A DNA stretch of 32,302 bases from a virus: IMG/VR virus record IMGVR_UViG_3300042473_000041, positions 1 through 32,302 of that record; one strand, written 5' to 3'. The translations under genes and the position numbers were made by a program. Below, in pieces: positions 1-7,642 of the stretch. The stretch's first letter is position 1. The number at the start of each line of letters is the position of its first letter. The notes under the pieces were generated by a model. It had not been told where the DNA came from. It saw only the letters and a list, made by a program, of their open reading frames with translations, and did not search any database.

Positions 1-621
1 ATTAAGTTTGGTACAGCACCATCAACATTTGGTTACAACGGAACTGCATTAACATATACATCAAATGTAAGTCTATCTAATACAAAAATTAATGATATAT
101 TGACAATCGCTAATGATAAACGAATTGTTTTTAATAATCCTACTGCTGGTAATGGAGCAAGGCTAGTTCATCAATCTGATGACAACTTCGTATTTTATGT
201 TGCTTCTACAACTGGAGCCGAGCGCGCAATATGGTCTACTGTAAGCAATAGCAATACTTCATCGTTTGCTGTACAGACTGCCATTACAGCCACAGGCGAC
301 ATTACAGCATTCTTCTCAGACGACCGACTAAAAGATAGATACTCAAACATTTCAAACGCGATAGAAAAAGTTAAATCATTAAATGGTTTCTATTACGAAC
401 CAAACATTACAGCTCAAGATCTCGGCTATCAAAAAGAAATGCATGTCGGTGTTTCTGCGCAAGAAGTAAATGCTATTATGCCAGAAGTCGTAGCACCTGC
501 ACCAATTGATAACAAATATATGACGGTTAAATATGAGAGATTAATTCCACTTTTAATTGAAGCAATTAAAGAACAACAGATTCAAATTGATGAGTTGAAA
601 GCACAACTCAGTAAGGATTAA
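1..621 (+). CDS. Tail fibre / receptor-binding protein, C-terminal part with S74 intramolecular chaperone (5' truncated by window)
   Basis: The frame is open from base 1, so the gene begins outside the window; the first internal start-like codon (TTG at 100) is not the real start. The visible 206 residues contain short beta-rich, Ser/Thr/Asn-rich sequence and then a peptidase S74 (endosialidase chaperone) domain. The hallmark is FSDDRLKD, with the Ser-Asp at 316-321 that is the self-cleavage site in this family, followed by a helical region with LNGFYYEP, HVGVSAQEV and a C-terminal coiled coil (LLIEAIKEQQIQIDELKAQL). S74 domains trimerise fibre or tailspike proteins and then usually cut themselves off. 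The product would be a trimeric host-recognition fibre. It ends two bases before the next gene, which fits a tail-fibre operon. Domain identity is seen by motif; fibre role is inferred. Confidence 0.85.
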   Translation: MKFGTAPSTFGYNGTALTYTSNVSLSNTKINDILTIANDKRIVFNNPTAGNGARLVHQSDDNFVFYVASTTGAERAIWSTVSNSNTSSFAVQTAITATGDITAFFSDDRLKDRYSNISNAIEKVKSLNGFYYEPNITAQDLGYQKEMHVGVSAQEVNAIMPEVVAPAPIDNKYMTVKYERLIPLLIEAIKEQQIQIDELKAQLSKD

Positions 622-623
622 TA

Positions 624-3600
624 ATGCCATTGCCGTTTTCTGGCACAATTAGTTTATCAAGCATCGCCCTAGAGTTTGGCGGTACAGCACCACACTCAAT
701 TTCTGAGTATTATCGTGGTGGTGTGTTTGTGGCTAACACACTGATTAATGCTGCGATTCCTACATCTGGAACTATTAAGTTTTCTGACTTCTATGGCGCT
801 TCTGCTGGAGTTGCTACTGTCTTTGAAACGTCGCGTGCAACTGGTACTACTAAATCTACAACTACGGTATTTGAGACAAGTCAAACCACGACGTTTGATA
901 CTAGCAAAACAACTGTTTATGCTACACTAACTAATCTTGATACTGCTACATCAAGATTGACCGACACAAATAGATTGACTACTGCTTCTACAAGCAAGTC
1001 AACAACTACTGCGTTTAATACCGTTTTCGCTACGACGTTTGTTACAACGTTTAATACAGATACTGCGTTCTTAACTAATACTAGTAGAACTACCGATACC
1101 ACTGCATCGACTTCTAATGTTACTGCTACTTCTAAGTCAACGACTACTGTATTTGATACTACGACCACGTTTGTTACTAGTTTTGAAACAACTTACATTA
1201 CGACGTTCACAACCGATACAGTTATTACAACACAGACAACCAGAAGTACGAACACTCTAGTCACTACTAATTTTGCGACTTCAAGAGCAACTTCTACTGT
1301 ATTCGATACTACGACTACATTTGCTACGACAACGACGTTTAATACTTCGTACGCAACAACGACTGTGTTTAATACGTCGCAAGGAACGTCTAGAACTACC
1401 GATACTACTATAACGACTACATTTGCTACGACTACTGTATTTGATACAGCATTTGCTACAACAACGACGTTTAACACTACGTTTGCTACGACTACTGTGT
1501 TTGATACTTCTCAAGATACGACCAAGACCACCGACACAAGCAAAACAACAACGTTCAATACAACTGGTTCTACTAGTAAAGTCACTGACACTAGCAGAAC
1601 AACGATGTTTAATACAACTGGTTCCACGAGCAAAGCTACTGACACAAGCCGATCGACAGTGTTTGCTACGACTACGATATTCAATACTTCGTATGCGACC
1701 ACAACTAATTTTGATACCACACAAGGTACAAGTAAAACCACTGATACTTCTCGTACAACGACGTTCGGTACAACAACTACGTTTAATACAATATTTGCTA
1801 CGACGACCACGTTTAATACGTCATACGCAACTACAACAACATTTGAAACTTCGCAAGGTACTTCTAAGGCGACAGCAACTTCAAGATTAACATCTTATGC
1901 TACGACTGGTTCTACTTCAAAGACAACAGACACTAGCAGAACAACTACATTTGATACAACTGGTTCTACCAGTAAAGCAACCGATACAAGCAAGACTACA
2001 ACCTACGATACGACTGGTTCTACTTCTCGAGCCACTGATACTTCTCGTGGAACAACGACGATATTTGGTACTACAACGACATTTAGTACCACATTTAATA
2101 CAACTGGTTCAACAAGCAGAGCAACTGATACAAGCAGAACGACTACGTATGCTACAACCACAACATTTAATACGACGTATATTACAGCATTTACTGCAAC
2201 GTCAATATTTTCGGTTGATAGTGGTACCACATCTACAGGTTCAACTATTGCAATTCCAGGCACCGCAGCTGTTGGACAAGTTGCTGTCTTGTTTGACTTT
2301 GGTTATAACTCAACAACAACTTCTGTTACAAACGTCTTACCTACAAACTGGACTAATATCGCAAACACTGCAAATAACACTGCTGGTACAGGTCGTGCTG
2401 CGTTTAACTGTTCTTATAAGGTACTGGCGTCTGGTGATATTGGCGCAACAGTTACTGGTATTAACGCTGCGACACAAAACGATAAAATATTAGTATTGAT
2501 TACTGGTGGCGTAGGTGTTAGAATTACAGGTGTTACTACCTCTTTTGTCGGAACAACCGCAAACCCAATAGACACGGCACCAGCAAATAACGCTGTAACT
2601 GTTGACAGTTCACAATCTATTGTTTTTGGTTTTTATGGCGCGTCTGCGTTGCCAGGAACAAGAAACTTTTTAGGATTTGCAGGTGGTGTAGATGTAACAC
2701 AAGGCGAATTTACTAACAGTAGAACAGCAGTAAAATATCAAGAAATGCCATTTTTATCTGCCCAAGGATATATCAACGTTCGTATAGGACAAAATGATGC
2801 GGGAAATAAAAACTTAACTAGAGGTGTCGTAATTACACTCAGCACTGCTGAAAAAGACACAACGCTTTCTACCTCTAGAGCAACCGATACTTCTCGTACT
2901 ACAACGTATGGCACAACCACAACGTTTAATACGACGTTTGATACAACTGGTTCTACTTCCCGAGTTACTGATACTTCTCGTGGAACCACGACGATATTTG
3001 CTACAACTACTACATTTAACACAACGTTTAATACGTCAAAGACCACTGTGTATGCTACTACAACGACGTTTAATACTACGTTTGCTACAAGTAAAACTAC
3101 AACGTTCGGTACAACTACAACGTTTAATACGACGTTTGATACTTCCAGAACCACGACGTTTGATACCACTACAGCTTACACCACAGTCTTTAACACAAGC
3201 AAAGCAACCGACACAACCGTAAGCACCAGCAGGTCTACTGATACAACTGGGTCTACAAGTAAAACAACGGACACTTCTAGAACTACAACGTTTGGAACAA
3301 CGACTGCCTACACGACTGCATTTAACACAAGCAAGTCGACGGACACTACTGTTTCTACTAGCAAGTCAACTGATACCAGCAAAACTACTTCTTTTGCTAC
3401 CACTACCACGTTTGATACAACGTTTGATACTTCTAAAACTACAACGTTCGGTACAACTACCGTATTTGATACAACGTTTGATACTTCTAAAACTACAACG
3501 TTTGGAACAACCACGACGTATGCGACCTTCTTTGCTACGAACAAAGCAACTGACACGACTGCATCAACCAGTAAAGCAACAGATACAACTAAGTCTACAA

Positions 3601-4232
3601 ATATAGCAACTGTAACTTCTAAATCAACTGCTTTTGGTACGACTACTGCGTTTAATACAACGTTTGATACTAATAAAGCAACTGATACAACCGTGTCAAC
3701 CAGTAAATCTACTGATACCTCGAAGGCTACGTCAACCAGTAAGTCAACTGCCACAGCCTACGATACTATCTTTGACACTGGCTTAAATACAACTACGACG
3801 TTTGGTACTGAAACTGCATTTGGAACGAACACTACTCGCGCGACAACTATTGGTACAAGTAGATCGACTAACTTCTTGACTGCTACAAGCAAATCAACAA
3901 CTAGTGTGTTTGATACGACGACTACATATACTACGACGTTTGGAACTTCTACTATATTCCAAACAACGACTATTGTTGCAACCAGTACCAGCCGTGATAC
4001 CACGATTGATACCAACAAAGAAACCAGCAAATCAACTTCTACCGTATTTGATACAACATATACAACGACGTTTGCAACATCCACTGTGTTCTTAACCAAC
4101 ACTGTGTTTAATACTGATACGTCGAAGACTACGACTTTTGCTACAAGTAAAACGACTACGTTCGATACGAATAAGTCTACTACAACCACATATGATACAA
4201 CAACCAGCTTTGAAACTTCTAGAAGCACGTAA
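624..4232 (+). CDS. Giant Thr/Ser-rich repeat protein, probable tail fibre or virion surface protein
   Basis: The 1202-residue protein starts two bases after the S74 fibre gene, with AAGGA 8 bases before the ATG. Residues 1-60 form a compact domain (GTISLSSIALEFGG, ISEYYRGG, GTIKFSDFYGAS) of a kind seen in structural proteins of aquatic T4-like phages. Residues of about 63-525 and 745-1202 are almost only Thr, Ser, Phe, Asp, Asn, Ala and Lys in short units such as TSKTTTF, TTTTFNTTF and TGSTSKATDTSR. Between them, residues of about 527-745 are a non-repetitive beta-rich domain (VGQVAVLFDF, LPTNWTNIAN, DKILVLITGG) resembling beta-sandwich domains of phage adhesins. Repeats run to the last residue, with no C-terminal cap or chaperone. 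A fibrous beta-structured shaft is the simplest reading; function is inferred from neighbours and composition. Confidence 0.6.
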   Translation: MPLPFSGTISLSSIALEFGGTAPHSISEYYRGGVFVANTLINAAIPTSGTIKFSDFYGASAGVATVFETSRATGTTKSTTTVFETSQTTTFDTSKTTVYATLTNLDTATSRLTDTNRLTTASTSKSTTTAFNTVFATTFVTTFNTDTAFLTNTSRTTDTTASTSNVTATSKSTTTVFDTTTTFVTSFETTYITTFTTDTVITTQTTRSTNTLVTTNFATSRATSTVFDTTTTFATTTTFNTSYATTTVFNTSQGTSRTTDTTITTTFATTTVFDTAFATTTTFNTTFATTTVFDTSQDTTKTTDTSKTTTFNTTGSTSKVTDTSRTTMFNTTGSTSKATDTSRSTVFATTTIFNTSYATTTNFDTTQGTSKTTDTSRTTTFGTTTTFNTIFATTTTFNTSYATTTTFETSQGTSKATATSRLTSYATTGSTSKTTDTSRTTTFDTTGSTSKATDTSKTTTYDTTGSTSRATDTSRGTTTIFGTTTTFSTTFNTTGSTSRATDTSRTTTYATTTTFNTTYITAFTATSIFSVDSGTTSTGSTIAIPGTAAVGQVAVLFDFGYNSTTTSVTNVLPTNWTNIANTANNTAGTGRAAFNCSYKVLASGDIGATVTGINAATQNDKILVLITGGVGVRITGVTTSFVGTTANPIDTAPANNAVTVDSSQSIVFGFYGASALPGTRNFLGFAGGVDVTQGEFTNSRTAVKYQEMPFLSAQGYINVRIGQNDAGNKNLTRGVVITLSTAEKDTTLSTSRATDTSRTTTYGTTTTFNTTFDTTGSTSRVTDTSRGTTTIFATTTTFNTTFNTSKTTVYATTTTFNTTFATSKTTTFGTTTTFNTTFDTSRTTTFDTTTAYTTVFNTSKATDTTVSTSRSTDTTGSTSKTTDTSRTTTFGTTTAYTTAFNTSKSTDTTVSTSKSTDTSKTTSFATTTTFDTTFDTSKTTTFGTTTVFDTTFDTSKTTTFGTTTTYATFFATNKATDTTASTSKATDTTKSTNIATVTSKSTAFGTTTAFNTTFDTNKATDTTVSTSKSTDTSKATSTSKSTATAYDTIFDTGLNTTTTFGTETAFGTNTTRATTIGTSRSTNFLTATSKSTTSVFDTTTTYTTTFGTSTIFQTTTIVATSTSRDTTIDTNKETSKSTSTVFDTTYTTTFATSTVFLTNTVFNTDTSKTTTFATSKTTTFDTNKSTTTTYDTTTSFETSRST
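812..2200 (+). repeat. Degenerate coding repeat array 1 (Thr-rich units)
   Basis: This part of the giant protein gene consists of tandem, imperfect units built around ACNACN(A/T)(C/T)NTTTGATAC-like sequence, encoding TTTFDT, TSKTTDTSR and TTGSTSK blocks. Units vary in length, so there is no single clean period. Thr codons mix ACA, ACT, ACG and ACC freely, so protein repetition is better conserved than DNA repetition. Confidence 0.8.
2856..4229 (+). repeat. Degenerate coding repeat array 2 (Thr-rich units, some recent duplications)
   Basis: This is the second repetitive block, running to the stop codon. Near-exact copies occur: the 38 bases beginning at 3411 recur at 3465, an offset of 54 bases (18 codons), indicating recent in-frame duplication or homogenisation. 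The encoded units are the same TTTF(D/G)TTTTF and TSK(S/A)TDT types as in array 1. Confidence 0.8.
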
Positions 4233-4238
4233 TAAATA
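4231..4238 (+). promoter_or_regulatory. Possible T4-type late promoter (AATAAATA)
   Basis: AATAAATA matches 7 of 8 bases of the T4 late promoter box TATAAATA. It lies in the short gap after the repeat protein, 21 bases before the ATG at 4260. It overlaps an AT-rich TATAAT at 4237-4242 that lacks an upstream TTTACTAA element. The AT-rich context makes chance plausible. Confidence 0.4.
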
Positions 4239-4259
4239 TAATATGAAAAGGAGAATATT

Positions 4260-4415
4260 ATGAATATACAAACTGATGAAAATGGCGCTCCAGTGAACGT
4301 CGATATGGTAAATCGCAAACTCGAATCTTTCGTAGAAGTAGTTCTACAGAAAATGATTGATATCGAGAAAGAAATTAAATCGTTGAAAAAACGAGTAAAA
4401 GATTTAGAAAAATAA
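4260..4415 (+). CDS. Small 51-residue coiled-coil protein, unknown function
   Basis: The ATG at 4260 is preceded by a strong AAAAGGAG ribosome binding site, and the frame closes with TAA at 4413-4415. The product begins MNIQTDENGAPVNVDMVNRK and then becomes a highly charged amphipathic helix (LESFVEVVLQKMIDIEKEI, then SLKKRVKDLEK), so residues of about 20-51 are a likely coiled coil. There is no signal peptide or membrane segment. It sits between the giant repeat protein and the sugar-related genes, and could be a fibre-associated or assembly factor, but that is only position-based. I do not recognise a family. Confidence 0.65.
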   Translation: MNIQTDENGAPVNVDMVNRKLESFVEVVLQKMIDIEKEIKSLKKRVKDLEK

Positions 4416-4429
4416 TCGAGGATTTTGTT

Positions 4430-5332
4430 ATGGTAGAAGAAGTCAAAAAGAAAAAGAAACCATTTATGTACATGTCGTCGAACGAATGGCTCGGCGACTC
4501 AGTTACACATTTTATGAAAACTGGAAATGCACTACGTTCTGATGAAAACGACGAACTAGCAAACATCTCTAAGTTGATTCCTAAGACTATAAATGGTGTT
4601 AAGATTGAATACGATATCTCGTACGAATCACCTAAAGATCGCATTCATGGCTACAAGTATACAGATTTGTTGACTAAAGTTGTAATGATTTCGCCATGTA
4701 ACTCTACGATTTCTGTTCAGAATTTGATCAATGTGATTAAAAAAGGACCAACCGAAGAAGGTCTTGCTATTGTTGCTAAACTGAAAGCTAATCTAACTGA
4801 CAAGTATTTGCTTGACGAAGAAAGCGATCTACCTGTAAAAGAACTTGTAATTCTTCCTGGAACTAATCTGCTGACTAAAGAGGGCGGATGGTGTGACATG
4901 GAAAAAATTGATCAGCTCGTAGCCGATGGCGCATATGTTAAACTGCATCCGATTACTGCTAAGGTTTGGCAGACCATGCTGATGAAACGTTGGGGTGACA
5001 AGTGTATCAATAATGACGTGGCTCTGTATCCACTTCTAAAGAAATGCGAAAAAGCATACTTCTGTATGAGTTCTGAAACTGGATTATCAGCTACTATCTT
5101 AGGAAAGAAACTTGGTCTTATCGATCTAAAAGAACGCAAAGGTCGTGGAACATTCGAACACGTTTACAATGCTCTTGACCGCTGTGGCGTCAAGGATACA
5201 CTTTACAATAAGCTCGCTGCTTTGTTTTCGCACCCTGAATCTGGATTTGTCTGTGTATATCACGACAACTATCAGGAACGAATCGATAAGTATTTTACTC
5301 ACATGAAAGAAACATACAAGCACAAAGAATGA
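4430..5332 (+). CDS. Glycosyltransferase-like protein (GT-B / capsule-polymerase type C-terminal half)
   Basis: The 300-residue protein has a basic N-terminus (KKKKK at residues 6-10). Its second half resembles the nucleotide-sugar-binding half of GT-B enzymes such as polysialyl- and CDP-glycerol transferases: residues 138-145 (ELVILPGT) form a strand-loop, VKLHP at 170-174 supplies the family-type His-Pro, and MSSETGLSATILGKKLGLID at 213-232 matches the Ser-Ser-Glu-Thr-Gly plus Gly-Lys-Lys pattern that binds the donor phosphates. The N-terminal acceptor half is not clearly recognisable. It overlaps the next gene by four bases (ATGA), so the two are probably coupled. It could glycosylate a virion protein or host glycan; this is inference from motif resemblance. 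Confidence 0.4.
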   Translation: MVEEVKKKKKPFMYMSSNEWLGDSVTHFMKTGNALRSDENDELANISKLIPKTINGVKIEYDISYESPKDRIHGYKYTDLLTKVVMISPCNSTISVQNLINVIKKGPTEEGLAIVAKLKANLTDKYLLDEESDLPVKELVILPGTNLLTKEGGWCDMEKIDQLVADGAYVKLHPITAKVWQTMLMKRWGDKCINNDVALYPLLKKCEKAYFCMSSETGLSATILGKKLGLIDLKERKGRGTFEHVYNALDRCGVKDTLYNKLAALFSHPESGFVCVYHDNYQERIDKYFTHMKETYKHKE

Positions 5333-6204
5333 AAACTTTAGTTATTATAGCAACGCACCATGGTTCGTTTCTAACAATCAAATCAGCCCTAAAGAACTCT
5401 TCGCACGATAAGCTAGTAGTTTTGGTGCCAAGATCTCAAGTTGATAAGTACAATAAAATGTACGAAGAGAACATTCACAAAAGTTCTGAGTTTGAGATAT
5501 TCAAAGACTATGATAAACTAGTCACTAATTTCTGTGGAACAGAAGTGTTCGTAGTTGACGATTGGGATCAAAACAATACTGTTAGTTCTACGATAGATGT
5601 ATTGGCTGGTCTTAATAGTAAAGGAAAACATTTTATTGTCTCAGCTGGCGCATTGATTCTTAAAGATCCATTTACAAATGAAATTATAGATCTTCTAGAA
5701 ACTCATAGACTGGCAATTAGCAAACCTCGTGTCTATGGCGATAACAAACGACTAAACATGTACCACATGATTGGGCTTCCTAAAAACGATAGCGCGTTTG
5801 ATGCTAATGTCTTTGCTGTAAATATGGATAAGGTTGAAGAAATTCCTGCTGTTGATGGTGCATTATTACAAGAACTAACGAATACCAAGCAACAGTCCAA
5901 TCTACCTCGTCATTATAATATGAAGCACGACGTGTTAATTGGTACTGCCATTTCAGCTAGAGAAACAGTAATACATAACATCAAGGCTTCTAAATCTATC
6001 GTAATTAACTTTTGGATGCCAGCTATCAAGAAATATGAAGATCTGTATCCAGAAGAAACGTTCGGATATCCGTTTGATATCTATCTAGATTATGCCGAAC
6101 AGGTCGAGGATTATCTACCAGCTTCGACCTATAATAGAATAAAACAAAATGGCGAAGCTACTAAATACTGGATAAAGGATATTCGAGATAATATCCTCGG
6201 ATAA
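5329..6204 (+). CDS. Conserved-looking hypothetical protein, possible sugar-related partner of the preceding gene
   Basis: The 291-residue protein starts in an ATGA overlap with the GT-like gene. The N-terminus (MKTLVIIATHHGSFLTIKSA) reads as a beta-strand followed by a loop and helix, typical of a Rossmann-like nucleotide-binding fold. Later stretches include EVFVVDDWDQ, a DD-containing acidic turn after a hydrophobic strand, and FGYPFDIYLDYAEQ. No signal peptide, membrane segment or firm catalytic signature is visible. Coupling to the upstream gene suggests a joint role, perhaps in sugar transfer or fibre modification. I do not recognise the family. Confidence 0.5.
   Translation: MKTLVIIATHHGSFLTIKSALKNSSHDKLVVLVPRSQVDKYNKMYEENIHKSSEFEIFKDYDKLVTNFCGTEVFVVDDWDQNNTVSSTIDVLAGLNSKGKHFIVSAGALILKDPFTNEIIDLLETHRLAISKPRVYGDNKRLNMYHMIGLPKNDSAFDANVFAVNMDKVEEIPAVDGALLQELTNTKQQSNLPRHYNMKHDVLIGTAISARETVIHNIKASKSIVINFWMPAIKKYEDLYPEETFGYPFDIYLDYAEQVEDYLPASTYNRIKQNGEATKYWIKDIRDNILG
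6160..6167 (+). promoter_or_regulatory. Possible late promoter ahead of gp13 (ACTAAATA)
   Basis: ACTAAATA lies inside the 3' end of the preceding gene, 51 bases before the gp13 ATG. The same eight bases occur upstream of gp18 (10761) and the prohead core gene (15059), which makes it a candidate late box. Its coding location lowers confidence. Confidence 0.35.
6177..6196 (+). other. Perfect 7-bp hairpin at the end of the gene before gp13
   Basis: GGATATT at 6177-6183 and AATATCC at 6190-6196 are exact reverse complements around a six-base loop. No T-run follows, so it is not a standard intrinsic terminator. It ends 22 bases before the gp13 start and could affect message stability or be chance in AT-rich coding sequence. 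Confidence 0.35.
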
Positions 6205-6218
6205 CACGGAGAATACAC

Positions 6219-6959
6219 ATGGCAGTTCCTGCTACCAGAGCTCAATTCAAAGAATATTGCCTTCGTAAACTGGGTAAGCCAGTCATCGAAATCAACGTCG
6301 ACGACGACCAAGTCGAAGATCGTATTGACGAGTCTATTCGTTATTTCTGGGATTATCACTTTGACGGTTCACACAGAACCTACTACAAGCACCTTGTAAC
6401 TCAACCTGATAAAGACAACAAGTATATTACCATGCCTGAGAACATCATCGGCGCGATTAATATCTTTGACATCGGTGATGCAGTCAATACCAATAATCTA
6501 TTCAATATTCGTTATCAGATTGCGCTTAATGACTTGTATACTTTAACCAGCCAGTCAATGGTGCCATACTTTATGGCTATGCAACACATTCAGTTCTTAG
6601 AAGAATTGCTAGTCGGTAAACAACCAATTCGCTACGAGCGCCATCGCGATCGTTTACATATCGATATGGATTGGGATAAAGTTGATGTCGGTCATTACAT
6701 TATCGTAGAAGCATATGAAGTCGTCGACCCAGACACATGGACTGACGCTTGGGGCGATCGTTGGCTTCAGAACTACTGCACTGCTAAAATCAAATATCAG
6801 TGGGGTTCAAATCTAACCAAGTTTACTGGTTTGAATCTTCCTGGTGGCGTTCAGTTTAATGGTGAGAAAATCTTAGACGACGCAGCTGCTGAAATTGCTA
6901 AGATGGAAGAAGAAATGCTGAATAGCTATTCGCTTCCAAATATGGATATGATTGGCTAA
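6219..6959 (+). CDS. 13: Neck protein gp13
   Basis: The 246-residue protein matches the T4 gp13 neck protein in character and position, directly before gp14 (T4 gp13 is 309 residues). Recognisable stretches are the N-terminal FKEYCLRKLGKPVIEINVDD, DRIDESIRYFWDYHFDG, and the C-terminal WLQNYCTAKIKYQWGSNLTK followed by GGVQFNGEKILDDA. gp13 sits with gp14 at the portal vertex and closes the filled head so that the tail can attach. The CACGGAG ribosome binding site 8 bases upstream supports this start. Its last base is shared with the gp14 start (TAATG). The shorter length relative to T4 is normal for diverged T4-like phages. Confidence 0.88.
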   Translation: MAVPATRAQFKEYCLRKLGKPVIEINVDDDQVEDRIDESIRYFWDYHFDGSHRTYYKHLVTQPDKDNKYITMPENIIGAINIFDIGDAVNTNNLFNIRYQIALNDLYTLTSQSMVPYFMAMQHIQFLEELLVGKQPIRYERHRDRLHIDMDWDKVDVGHYIIVEAYEVVDPDTWTDAWGDRWLQNYCTAKIKYQWGSNLTKFTGLNLPGGVQFNGEKILDDAAAEIAKMEEEMLNSYSLPNMDMIG

Positions 6960-7630
6960 TGGCCACCAACTTTTTCTTTAACAATTTTCAATCTTCGATG
7001 GAGCAAAACCTTATCGAAGATTTAGTTGTGGAATCAATTAAAATCTACGGTATTGATTTGTATTATCTACCGAAACGTGTAGTAGCCAGAGATACTGTGT
7101 TCCGCGAAGAAGAACTAGCGACCTACAACACCGCACATCCTATCGAAATGTACATTAAAAACGTCGATGGATTTGAAGGCGAAGGCGACTTTATGTCGAA
7201 GTTTGGTCTCGAGATTCGCGATCGAATTACCTTTACTGTTTCGCGTCGTAGTTTTGCTGGCGAAATTCTCACACAAGAATCGAATATGGTACGTCCACTA
7301 GAAGGCGACTTAATCTGGTTCCCACTGACTCGAAAAATGTATAAGATTATGTTTGTTGAGCACGAAGCCATATTCTATCAATTAGGTTCACTACAAACAT
7401 GGGATATGACTTGCGAGTTGTTTGAATTTAACAACGAAACATTTGATACTGGTATTCCAGATATCGACCAAATTTATTCTGAACTAGATGTTGATATTGG
7501 AACTGCTTTGTCTACATCTGTGGCTCTAACAGATATTCAAGCGCAAAATGAAGAGTTTGAAACCGATGGTCAGTCAGGTATTCTTGACTTTAGTGAAATG
7601 GATCCATTCAGTGAAGGCAACAACTACTAA
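6959..7630 (+). CDS. 14: Neck protein gp14
   Basis: The 223-residue protein starts on the last base of the gp13 stop (TAATG), the usual gp13-gp14 coupling. The N-terminal FFFNNFQSSMEQNLIEDLVV and then YLPKRVVARDTVFREE are characteristic of T4-like gp14, followed by PLEGDLIWFPLTRKMYKIMF and WDMTCELFEFNNETFDTG. T4 gp14 has 256 residues. The protein works with gp13 in the neck to complete the head and dock the tail. The acidic C-terminus ends at TAA 7628-7630, which overlaps the ribosome binding site of gp15. Confidence 0.88.
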   Translation: MATNFFFNNFQSSMEQNLIEDLVVESIKIYGIDLYYLPKRVVARDTVFREEELATYNTAHPIEMYIKNVDGFEGEGDFMSKFGLEIRDRITFTVSRRSFAGEILTQESNMVRPLEGDLIWFPLTRKMYKIMFVEHEAIFYQLGSLQTWDMTCELFEFNNETFDTGIPDIDQIYSELDVDIGTALSTSVALTDIQAQNEEFETDGQSGILDFSEMDPFSEGNNY

Positions 7631-7642
7631 GGAGAAAGTGTC

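Noticed and set aside
812-4229. CRISPR-like or minisatellite array
   Set aside because: Units are irregular in length, have no unique spacers and keep one reading frame throughout; they are coding repeats of a structural protein.
917-4318. Long - strand open frames with Val-rich translations opposite the repeat protein
   Set aside because: They are mirror images of Thr codons (ACN read as NGT on the other strand). They have no ribosome binding sites, overlap each other and lie fully within a clear + strand gene.
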